Origin: Dreissena polymorpha
Taxonomy: Eukaryota > Mollusca > Bivalvia > Myida > Dreissenidae
NCBI RefSeq assembly: GCF_020536995.1
Contig: NC_068367.1
Location: 59,575,125-59,639,124, forward strand
Length of the DNA: 64,000 bases
Direction of reading: 5' to 3'
Part shown: piece by piece, positions 12,706 through 22,872 of the stretch
Layout: every line of letters starts with the position of its first letter
Position numbering within the stretch: the stretch's first letter is position 1
The notes under the pieces: generated by a model
The model's input: the letters and a program-made list of their open reading frames with translations, nothing else
What the model was told of the DNA's origin: nothing
The model's database searches: none
Translations under genes and position numbers: made by a program

Positions 12706-14019
12706 TTTTTATTTCAAAGCAGAGAAAGAATAGTTTAATCACAACAAAAGTATTGTGCATTTATTCATTGCTTTTATTGCAATATGATACAATTTTTTAA
12801 CACCGAATTAATGTCTCTTAAATTTCGGACACCTATACTTTCAGTATCTACATTTTCGGACACGAAAACATAATCATATTTAAGTGTCCGAAAACTTATG
12901 TAATTACGGTAATCAGTTGTAGAGAATCATCTGCTCACGAATATTGAAGTTATTTTGCCTCACCTTCATTCAAATTGACAGTGCTACAACTATGTTAAAC
13001 CACAGATACGTGTAACTACAACCCTAATCAATCACCGCGCCTTTAAAACATCATTTTGTCAATTAACCAATCTTAATCATTTTAGTCTGTTAGAAGTAGT
13101 TCGTAAAAACTCTGATGAGGATGCATCCGTGATACAAACTTATAATAAACTACATACTGTCTGATAATTACTTTAGAATCTGGATTCCGTCTTACGTTAT
13201 CTTGCATTTCCCCAATATTTGGGTGACATAATCAAGCCGCGAAGGAGACAGAAAACGGAATATACTAATTTCCACCATACTTAAACATACTTTGCACCGA
13301 ATGGTTACGTCAGAAAAGTTTCATTTCATTTGTTCTCATTTACAAAATCGCTGTCTTGATAAGATTTCAATTATTTTGTGTTTGAAAGAAAAGCAAGGTC
13401 ACATTACCACCAATCGGTATTTTGTTTACATTTAACTTGACAGTTAGTCAAGAAACTGTTATATTATCCGTTAACAATAGTGTTATTATCAAGAAATAAA
13501 GCCTGATAAATATAAATGTTCTAAATGTTATAATAGTTTTATTTTTGACTGATGTTGATCATTGTTTTCTTTTTTGTTACTTAGATATACAATAAATCAA
13601 TTAAGCGTGTTATGATCTCGTTGTCAGCATAAGATAGAAGTTATGCATACGAACTTTTCTTAAATTTATAGACACAAATGCCTGTAGTTCGTCTTGCGTT
13701 CGTTGATATACGTGTTTAAGTTATCTTGTCATGATACCATTATTCATTCCCTTTTTTATATAACAAAAACGCACACAATCAAGACGGATTTCAAGTTTCA
13801 CTGAAATGACTTGTTTTAAAGTTCAACTGATTCTTGAACATGACTTATTGCTTTTTGGCACCAAAGTATCAGCAAGTTTGTCTCTCTTTTAGACCATAAA
13901 GCAAGATTTAAACGCAAATTAAATAAAGATATAAGAGAATTTCTCAAGTAAGCTGAAATTGATCACTTTTTAAATGTCATACCAGACAGAGTGCAGCAAC
14001 ATGTTGCCTATAAATAGAG

Positions 14020-14215
14020 TTACAATGGCTATGTGCAAACAGCATAAAACCAGAACAGCCTGCGAGTAAAATTTTTATGCTGTTTGCTTCTCATCATTAT
14101 CAAAGGTTTGGAACTTAAAACTTTAAAACTTGAATCTAGCAAGAAAGGTCTTTAATTAAATTTAATGGTCTAAGGGACTACTAACACATCGAAATAAGTA
14201 TCTATGTGGTATAGG
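14020..14215 (+). repeat. Dispersed repeat, AACAGCATAAAACCAGAACAG family
   Basis: Contains GCAAACAGCATAAAACCAGA, the inverted counterpart TTTTATGCTGTTTGC 40 bp later, and a tail with AAGAAAGGTCTTTAATTAAA. The same order occurs at 50405-50635, so it is a family member with a palindromic core. No coding capacity. Confidence 0.75.
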
Positions 14216-14479
14216 GTTAAAGTTCAATATTTTATATTTTTGATTAACAATCAATCACACTGTCGAGAAACAAAAGGGTATTCGTCAAGGTGAATCACAG
14301 TGATAAAAATAAATAAATCATGCACAGTTACAACTCCAATTATCAATGAAGGGAGAAATAAATAGATAATTAAATGTCGGTGCAGAAAAGACACAATCTA
14401 GTGAGATTCGTGAAATAAGAAATGCGAACAGTAATTATTGCATTTACTGTGCTATGTCTGAGTCGGGATTTCGTGCACA

Positions 14480-16450
14480 TGCGATTGAACTTAACGTTTC
14501 CTTAAATCCTTGCCGCAAAGCAGAAAGAGATTACACAATCTCTAGCAGACTAACAAGATAAAATCAAAACGACAGACGGGATTTTTTTACCACACAATAA
14601 TTGCGAATACTTGTTATCGAATTGAAGATAATGGGATGTATTTATTTTTATGACAGGTTCTTTGATAATTAAATAATAATTCTTAACTGGAAACGGCGGC
14701 TTGCACCAATCTTTCTTAGAATAGCGGTCATGTGTTATAAATAGTCGAGCAGAAGCACAGTATGACAAGAAGCATTTGTAGTGATACTAACGGTATTTTA
14801 TTATTATTATTTTATATGTATATGGTGTTTTTTCGTATAGAGCATGATTTTGATCATAAATAACCATGTAGTACGAAGATTGCTGTGCGAACTAATATAC
14901 ACAGTTTCATATATTTATAATATATAAGTGCAACTTGTTCAACGTTATTGTCTTTATTTATATGAGCATTGTTCTGAGAAAACTGGGCATGTGCGTAAAG
15001 TGTCGTCCCAGATTAGCCTGTGTAGTCCTCACAGGCTAATCAGGGACAACACTTTCCGCCTAAACGGTAAGGAGAGACTTCCTGAAAACCAAAAATACCA
15101 TAACAGCGAAAAGAGTCGTCGCTGATTAGCCTTTTCGGACTGCACGTGCTAATCTTGGACGACACTTTACGCACATGCATTATGCCCATTTTTCTCAAAA
15201 CGCGACACATATGTATATCAATCTTTTTTGTGTGAATTATGCAGCATATCAAGAATTTTGCTAGCCAAGCGTTCAATATCAGCTTGATTTTTGAGACATA
15301 AGCAACAGGCGTGCGGTATTAGTTACACAAGCATTGGAAGGTTTGTGTTCGTAATTTTTTTTTGTTTTCTATGCTCTTGCATTGAGTTCAGCACATTTCA
15401 TATGACAAAGAATGTACAGAAATCATTTTATTATGGATCTGTATACACATTGTATTTGGCATTGATAATATAGCACATTTTAAACATAAACAAAACATGT
15501 TGAACTGCAGATACATTACATGAAATTCCAATCAATCATCGCACTTTTAAAATGTCATCTTCACAGGTAACTAATTATTCATCATTTAGTTCGAAAAATC
15601 TATCGAAGGTTCAAGACGATGAATCCGAGCTAGAAAATAATAATCAACCACATACTTTCCGATGATCACTTTAGAGTCTAGAATCCAACCTACTTAATTA
15701 TCTTTCGTTTCCTAATATATGTATGACATGATTAAGTCATTGAGGAGACATAAAACGGAATAGACTAATTTGGAACATACTTTAACATACTTAGCAGCAA
15801 TGGTTCTGTCAGTACAATTACATTAAAAGAAACATTTGTTGAATTTCAATTGTTCTCATTTCCATATCGCAATCATGAGAGTCCTATGCTATTTGTTTAG
15901 GGCGATAAGGTAATGTAACCGCGCATTAGTTTGTTTGCATTTAACTTGATTGAAATGCTTTCTCTGAAACTGAAATCCGGGACAATTTTCACTATAAATG
16001 TTGAAATATCAATATGTTATTACTGATGGATTTATGCATTCTAAATTTCATGATTTTAATTGTGAGCGATCTTGACTATTTCTTGCGTGTTTGTTCCAAA
16101 GATATACAGTAAGTTTATGATTTGTGTGATGAAAACATTATAAGCTGTGGACCTAAATGGCTAAGACGTTTCTGAAATTCGTAGACACACGTGCCTGTAT
16201 GTTATCATGAGCTCGAAGATAAACGTGTTAAATTGTCTTGTCAAATATGTCAAGATATCATTACTCAGTACAAGTTCCTTTAACAAACGATAACGACGAA
16301 TCGATGTTTCCCTGAAATGATTTGTTGTTGACAGAGTCAACCGGTTTTTGAAAATGACTAATTGCCATTTCAACCAAAGTATGTCTTTGTTCATGAAAAC
16401 CACAAAACACTGTTGAAAAAGCGAATTTTATCAAGATATTGGATAGTCTC
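14480..16450 (+). repeat. Ancient block repeat, copy 3
   Basis: The most compact copy, with blocks A (14480-14765), C (15240-15420), B (15490-15980) and D (16065-16450) in the same order as copy 2. Its only obvious later insertion is the palindromic MITE at 14965-15207. It lies directly downstream of copy 2 in the same orientation. Confidence 0.6.
14965..15207. mobile_element. Palindromic MITE (GCATGTGCGTAAAGTGTC family)
   Basis: The ends are inverted: TTCTGAGAAAACTGGGCAT at 14972 and ATGCCCATTTTTCTCAAAA near 15180-15200. Both arms carry CATGTGCGTAAAGTGTCGTC and GGCTAATC words in inverted order, so almost the whole element folds on itself. The same family occurs at 56603-56868, 58383-58647 and, shortened, at 50680-50806. 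It is non-coding; the autonomous partner is not in the window. Confidence 0.85.
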
Positions 16451-18490
16451 TAAAAATGGATATGCAATAATAAGTGTTCCTGTCATACTAGGAAATGTAC
16501 AACGAGGTTAATAGACCAATTCGAAATTTTGAATATACAGTAAAACATGAAAACAACAGTCAGTCAAGGGAAATGACCAAAGTGACCGTTGTCCACAGTT
16601 GTCCGTTGTTTTTGGATCACATGTTTAAGATGGTTGGTCAGTTTGTAGTATTGCTACGTCCGTTACCCCACCAAGTCGTTTGCATACAGTGTAAACAAAT
16701 GCTCATTGCCGATAACTAAGCATAATAACAGAATCAACTTGCATTGAATAATACTGACTACTATCTTATAAATTGATTTTATTTCATATTATTAAACTAA
16801 AGCAATGACTTTATCAACGCTAGTATAATTGTTTACTCGTGCATTTCGTTCATTCAGTAAATAACGCTTGTCACGTGCCATTGACGTTACGTCCGAACAA
16901 GTCTAAAAAGCGGATTCGCTGTCATAAACCGATCACATGTAAATTAGTTTAGTCATTGGTTTACAAATAAAAACATTGAATATGGTAGACAAGTAGTATA
17001 AATGAGTTACTATTATTTGAGTAGTTCAATATGGTTAACCGTTCGATTGTAACTAGATGTTCAATCAATTCAAAAATATTTTCGTTCTAATAGTGATTCC
17101 AAGATTGTATATTTTGACAACCCAATCACCTACACCATTAAGAAACAAATGTGTCTGCGCCTTAGTCGATCCTAGTTTATCAAAATAGTGATACGAAGGA
17201 AATCATTTTAAAATAAAATTACGAGGCAATTAGCATACATAAATTGGTGGATATATGGTCGTTTTGTATGTCAAAGTAAAAGATCGATTGTGTTTCGAAA
17301 TTTGAACAATATATATTGAAAATTAAACATCTTGCCTTAGACATATTGCATTTGCATTGACTGGACCAGTTTGTGAAAAATAAAAAAAACTTACATTGCA
17401 AATTAGTGTATTCGGTTGTTTTTGTTTTAATTTTTAAACGCCAATTATATGAGACATAGAATAACGTGTGTGGCAATAATGTACATATGTTCCCCACTTC
17501 ATCAAGCCTGTGTTCTCATAGTTTTCAGCTGGTTAATACTGTAGTACTATTTTAAGTTTGCGCTAACATGTGCATGAGACGTAAAACATAAGTTTCTTAG
17601 CATGATTGATCAGTGTTTGTTCATACTTAACTGAATATTCAGAAATGGGAAGGCCAACAATCAAAGGAGGTAAGAATATATTTTATTAACCTTTTTATTA
17701 ACCCGGTATATACTTTATTATGTTTAAACAGGAGATATGTTTATTGTTTATTTGAAGAATTTCTGACATTAACACAAAAAATAACGACTATTACGAGTTA
17801 TAGATGCAATAATTTGCCAAATTAACAGTCAATACTTTCCTCGAATTCCTGTCATTTTTACCATCCAAAATAATCACAAAATGTTGAAGATGTGTTGATA
17901 AAAATGATATTATTATTGTTACTGATGAAAAGCCAGATATTCCCGCTGCAAGATAACATGTTTCTTATCCGACGACAGCGCATCCTACAAGCACTCGGGC
18001 AAATATAACAACACAACATTGCGATTTTGTTCATATCATGTATGTAAATTTATGCTAATATCTTGTGACGTAATGCAAATACATCTTTTGGGAGGGGTAA
18101 ATGAGATATGTTACGATGAAGCATTGAAGCATGGGATCAAGGTCCTGCTTGGCTTGTGTTATTGATATATTCAGAAGCGATGAAATGCTCTTTATTGCTA
18201 TTATTTTACATAAGGCATAAAAAGGGCAACTTTCTAAAATTGATTTGATTGGATGATGTCATTATTTAACTAAGATATTCATCAACAACATGTTTATAAA
18301 ACATATTTAGCAGGATGAAACGAATCTGTATATCATGTATCATAACTTTGACTTCAAGCATATTTCTGGAATAGTTCTGTACATCTTTATTGAACAAATA
18401 TTGCACAAAACATTGAAAATGCAATCAAACTTTTATTTGATATTCCGCATGATTATAGAAATAGTAGAACAGTACTAATTGATATGATCT
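16451..18490. other. AT-rich intergenic with weak exon-like spots
   Basis: Two spots are less random than the rest. Near 16495-16719 a 74-codon frame of balanced composition follows a TACTAG acceptor-like site but matches no family I know. At 17643-17669 a 27-bp segment lies between an acceptor (AATATTCAG) and a strong donor (GAG|GTAAGA) and starts with ATG in good context (MGRPTIKG). Neither can be tied to a gene from sequence alone. Confidence 0.25.
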
Positions 18491-18499
18491 TCTCATAAA

Positions 18500-18500
<1 letters not shown>

Positions 18501-18563
<63 letters not shown>
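18501..18563. repeat. (TA)n microsatellite
   Basis: About 30 near-uninterrupted TA dinucleotides with a single G near each end. Simple sequence, no other content. Confidence 0.98.
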
Positions 18564-18567
<4 letters not shown>

Positions 18568-19879
18568 AACTAGTGTACGAATGGTACATAAATAATGCTG
18601 AATATTTACAATAATATAATTGTTTGGCAAATTAAACGCATTATTTTCATTATATACATTAAACATCACTTGAGGGTGTTTAATTGCCTCTAAATCTGAT
18701 CCATCAAAACGTCTGTTAGTTTAAATTTCGCTGTTTATCAGACCGCTATCGAACAATGTCGAAGTTTTCGTAGCTTTACGTGTCATCTTCGTGTACGCAA
18801 ATATTTCCGGAAATAATTGTCAAATTGAGCGCTTTAAAAGATACATAAATAAATCTATAAGGGTTATGAAACATTTCTAAAAAGATACATAATCAGATGC
18901 TTCGCCCTGCCGTTTTCACCTGATATAGTACAATTCTGTGCGTCTAGAGATTGTTTGAACAAGTATTCTTATGCAGAATTGTCAACGATATCAACATCAG
19001 CATTTCAACATAATTATTAATGTAATAATAGTATTGGCGTATCGGATAATGCAGGCAGACAAGAGTAAAATAAGCAAAGTGCAGACCCACTAATAATCTT
19101 TTTCTTATTTATTTATGGAAGACGATAACATCCTCTGTAAACCACAAATAATCTTTGTGATATTTTGTTACAAATAAACAATTTCAATCTGCCTTTATTA
19201 GACGCGAACCTCGTTTGTTGTATTGTATTTTGATCATGCTGTTTGTGCTTTCGAAATACTTATTCGTACGGTGCGTTTCTAAACATGTATCATCATTTCG
19301 AATCATTTAAACCGCTTGAATGAAAAACAATGTATTCTTTCAACAAAAATGATTTTATTTTTATAAAATTATTCACATATGCCTCATTAAAAAACACTAC
19401 ATTAACTGATGATTATTTTTACCAGTCCCATTATGTTCGGAAACATCCGGATTTGTTTTTAAAGAACAAGCCATTTATATTGTTCTCTTTGATTTGAACA
19501 TCATTTTATGTTTAACAAGATTTAGTTATATATTTATTATTTGAACACTCAATTGCAGTGATTTTCAAACAACTCACAATACTATTGTGAATCTTAGCAT
19601 ATTGACATGTGGAACATGTTGCTGTTCGTTAAAATACAGTGAGATTTTTCAATGTAGGCGTAATTTTCGAGTTAATACACCTATGATATGCAGAAAAGCC
19701 GATTTAATACTTATAATTACAACGCAATATTGAACGACACAGCTTTAATGTCCGCGACAAACAATGAAGTCATTTAATTAGTCATCAATGAAAAGCAACG
19801 TAAAGATTTGCATTTGACCAGTTGGTAACAAAGTAGTTCCGTCATAATCGAGTTAATATTTGATTTCTTGTTTTGTTTT

Positions 19880-20110
19880 AAAGGAACGTGGTTTCGTTGT
19901 AGGATTTTCGTCTAGCACTCGGAAGGTCCCTAGTTCGAGTCCCGCTTGACCTCGGAAATTTACTGAGCAAATAATTAATCCAAAACTTGCTCCTTTCCAC
20001 CCATTGTTATAAATTAAACATGTGAGAGAAATAAGCAAAAATGCCGTGGCTGCATACAGCGCAGAATGAAACGGACTTTTTATATCCCAGTGATCGGGTA
20101 ACATGATCGG
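19880..20110 (+). mobile_element. tRNA-derived SINE
   Basis: The tRNA-like head at about 19882-19950 has GTGGTTTCGTTGTAGGATTT as the D-arm/A-box region and a good B box in AGTTCGAGTCCCGC. A unique body of about 160 bp follows without a clear tail. It differs in sequence from the SINE at 7.4 kb and lies on the other strand. The minus strand has an 83-codon open frame through it that is a by-product of the repeat. Confidence 0.65.
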
Positions 20111-20177
20111 GTTGCAGATAAGTCTAGTATCATAATCAGACTATTAACCTATGCCTATACCTCTTTGCCTCTCTTAG

Positions 20178-20420
20178 CAATACTGTCGAGAGGGTATGTT
20201 AAGATATGTGGCAAGGTCTGAAGATGTAGATGTAAATCTAGAGTCAAAGATCAGAATAATAGCAATACCCCCACAGAAGGACGTACGGATGGACATATGC
20301 AAGTCGAAACGGGCAGAAAGAGCTATAGGCTATGACAAAATGCGTGGAAGAATTGCAGTGACTAGTACTGCACACTTATTTGAAAACTTGTATTAATAAA
20401 GCTTTTTAATTTGTGTCTTA
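20178..20420 (+). CDS. Candidate terminal coding exon, unknown protein
   Basis: A pyrimidine-rich acceptor (CCTCTTTGCCTCTCTTAG, ending 20177) is followed by a frame open from the first exon base in phase 0: 72 codons, QYCREGMLRYVAR at the start and TAHLFENLY at the end, stop at 20394-20396. AATAAA (20395-20400) overlaps the stop and would serve cleavage about 15-20 bp later. The peptide is charged and basic (SKRAERAIGYDKMRGRI) with no signal peptide or membrane segment. Codons use G/C third positions far more than the neighbouring DNA. I do not recognise the family. Upstream exons would be on the plus strand at lower coordinates; none is convincing. A decayed transposon 3' end is the main alternative. 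Confidence 0.4.
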
Positions 20421-22614
20421 GTATAGGTGTGTTTTCGTTTTACTATTAAATTGCATTTTCATCATTAAATAGCATTAGATGTAATTTTGAAGCAAATATA
20501 AAATGTATCCGAACATTTAAAGAGTCAAAATGTCTTAGATTGATTAAATGTAGGTATTTGCTAGAGGAAGAAAACACTAAGGAAAGTCAATAAAGCAGTG
20601 CAAACCTTCAAACGGTTGAAAGAGTTGGTTTTAAAGTGTGGCTATCGAGTGAACGCAAATAAAACAGTTTAAATGTTATTATTGCTCCTAAATACTGTAT
20701 TTTAGTTAAAGCTTACCTAAATCCATATTTTTCTCTTTATGTCAATCAAGTATCTCGTATCATCAATGATAATAGTACATATGCCCTCGCTATGGCAGAT
20801 GTATTTATTTTAATTCACTATATGGAAGACATCGATACAGCAACACTATACTACACGAACCTGTTGAAAGGTTTATGTTTATGATGTAAACAATTCTATG
20901 CTTATATTGTAAACAATTATGTCTGAGGATGAACCAAGGTATATCCGAATACTTAATTCATCAAGGCATTATACTAAATTTTAAGACGGTAACCCGCTAA
21001 AGAAACATTAAACATCAAACGCAACTGAAATATATTGTTTTACAATTTCTATATTTTTAATCGTATGTTTAAGCTAAAGTATTGTGAACGTGCACATCAG
21101 GTTACAACGCATTTTTTCTTCAGATCGCACCGTTTAAAGTGTGAGGTTTGTTTTGCCATCAATCATGTTAATGTTTCCATTTAGCATTATATAGAAACTT
21201 TGTACAAAAAAAAACGATCATTATTTTAAAGTATTTTTATGTGCTGAAACAACCAATACATTTTTAATATAAACAATAAATAAAGTAGATTTTTTTTTGA
21301 AAAAATATCATTTACTCAACTTCTTTTAGAACTTTCGTAAAGTAGACACAATTACAATAATCCAAAAACATGGGATGTACATTTTTCCAGACATACAGTT
21401 TTTAGAGACAAACTACTTGAAACAATACATACATTTGTTGACAAAGTTTGCAGTACCCCACTTAGTCCAGTGTTAATAAATCCAAGACTTGACACAAAAC
21501 ATACATTTGGTAACAAAGTTTGCAGTACTTTTACTTTCATTTTCGCTAAGCAAAATGAGCAAAATAACCCATGAAAGCATTGAACTAATGAAAATTGTTC
21601 TTTAACGACTTCGTTTTGAACATTGGACAGTCTGTAACACATTTAAAACAAATCTTCTTGTGCAGTCCTCAAACAAGCAATTAGTAATAATTATGGTGAC
21701 TGAAAATAACATACTGTTAAATAGTTTGGATTCCTGACTTTCGCTTTTGAGCAAATTAAATAATGCATTGTATCGTGCACTCAGGATACAACGGTCGAAC
21801 AAAAACAGAACAACAACAAAAAACAATTACTTTGTAATCAAAACCTGCGTTTGAAAGGTAGCCTTGTTTTTTATTTCATACGATAAATAATAAATACATC
21901 AGCGTGATTTTGTTCTTAAACTCTAGTTAAAATCCGACATAAGCTGAACCAAGTACACTTGAGAAGAATCCAACGAAAGTCATGGCAGTAAATTCAATGT
22001 TTGACATTGTTAGATGCGGAAATATGCACTCAACAATCTAGGCTGAATTCTTGTACTAGACAGTTAATCATTCTAACAAAAAAAATATTCTAAAGATGAT
22101 ATAGTTAGCAAAGTGATGTAAATGGTACCAAAGATATGCCATTCACCTGTCAGACAACTTTTGGTGCGTATGCCTGTGTGATATTTACAAATTGTATTAT
22201 GTCATTTTCGTATCATTTATGTTACTTATAAGCTTTGATTCAACTCTTTTGCATTACAGATAAATCCGTATCAATACAGTATGGTTTAATATAATAGACT
22301 TCCCCACTTTCTACTTTAACAACATCTAAAACATTATTCCCGACTTGAGGGCAAGCCGTTAAACGATGAAATCATCAAATAATGTGTTGCAATATTGCAT
22401 GATCAACAGACATACTAACCAATAAAACCTAGCTAAATTCGTAGCCATGTTTGAATTATTGTATTCTCATTAATGCCCACTTTAACCTTGACATTGTTGA
22501 CCAATTATTCGACAGAATGGCTCCTTGACCACCGGTTGACTACATCGTATGATCGAGTGTAAGAGAATTATCTAGATAGTAAATATACAATAATTACTTC
22601 ATTTTAGTTTACTT
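20421..22614. other. AT-rich intergenic
   Basis: No gene supported. At about 21420-21540 a degenerate direct duplication repeats ACATACATTTG-like and ACAAAGTTTGCAGTAC words about 75 bp apart, which explains the 96-codon open frame on the minus strand there. Confidence 0.45.
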
Positions 22615-22660
22615 ATGAAGACAAATAGTTCCAAAAAAAACTACACCATAGCGCAACATA

Positions 22661-22872
22661 ATCGGGCATTAGGAATAAAAATATGTATTTCAGCATTTCA
22701 TTATGGAATTTCAATTGTCTTTAATATCACTTTAAGCGAAATCGTTATAAAAAAAGATGTATGTCAATCGGGCATTAGGAGTAAAAATATGTATTTCAGC
22801 ATTTCATTATGGAATTTCAATTGTCTTTAATATCACTTTAAGCGAAATCGTTATAAAAAAAGATGTATGTCA
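22661..22872 (+). repeat. Two-copy tandem duplication, 106-bp unit
   Basis: 22661-22766 is repeated at 22767-22872 with one visible mismatch (AGGAATA versus AGGAGTA). The unit runs from ATCGGGCATTAGG to GATGTATGTCA. The near identity means a recent duplication. Confidence 0.97.

Larger units (their letters stand above)
12290..12913 (+). mobile_element. DNA-transposon remnant with TTTTCGGACA repeats
   Basis: Both ends carry the word TTTTCGGACA: three direct copies near the left end (12319, 12355, 12397), two variant copies at about 12815-12865 and one inverted copy at about 12885. The outer ends share TAATTAC and GGACACT in inverted orientation. Subterminal repeats of this kind are typical transposase-binding arrays. 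Inside is a two-exon remnant of a protein start (next two entries). Superfamily is uncertain; Tc1/mariner-like is a guess from the peptide. Confidence 0.55.
10140..14000 (+). repeat. Ancient block repeat, copy 2
   Basis: Ordered blocks shared with 14480-16450: A (10140-10420), C (about 11690-11930, with TAGCCAAGC and AGCTTGATT), B (about 12990-13480, with ACATACT, GGAGACA, AAACGGAATA and GTTTACATTTAACTTGA) and D (13555-13950, with AGATATACA, TAGACACA, GCCTGTA and TGAAATGA). It is longer than copy 3 because elements were inserted between the blocks, notably 10855-11128 and 12290-12913. Copies 2 and 3 lie in direct tandem, consistent with an old tandem duplication. Confidence 0.6.

Noticed and set aside
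16495-16719. 74-codon frame with balanced composition after a possible acceptor
   Set aside because: No family recognised, no polyadenylation signal or donor at its end, and the block repeat ends just before it. Kept only as a weak note.
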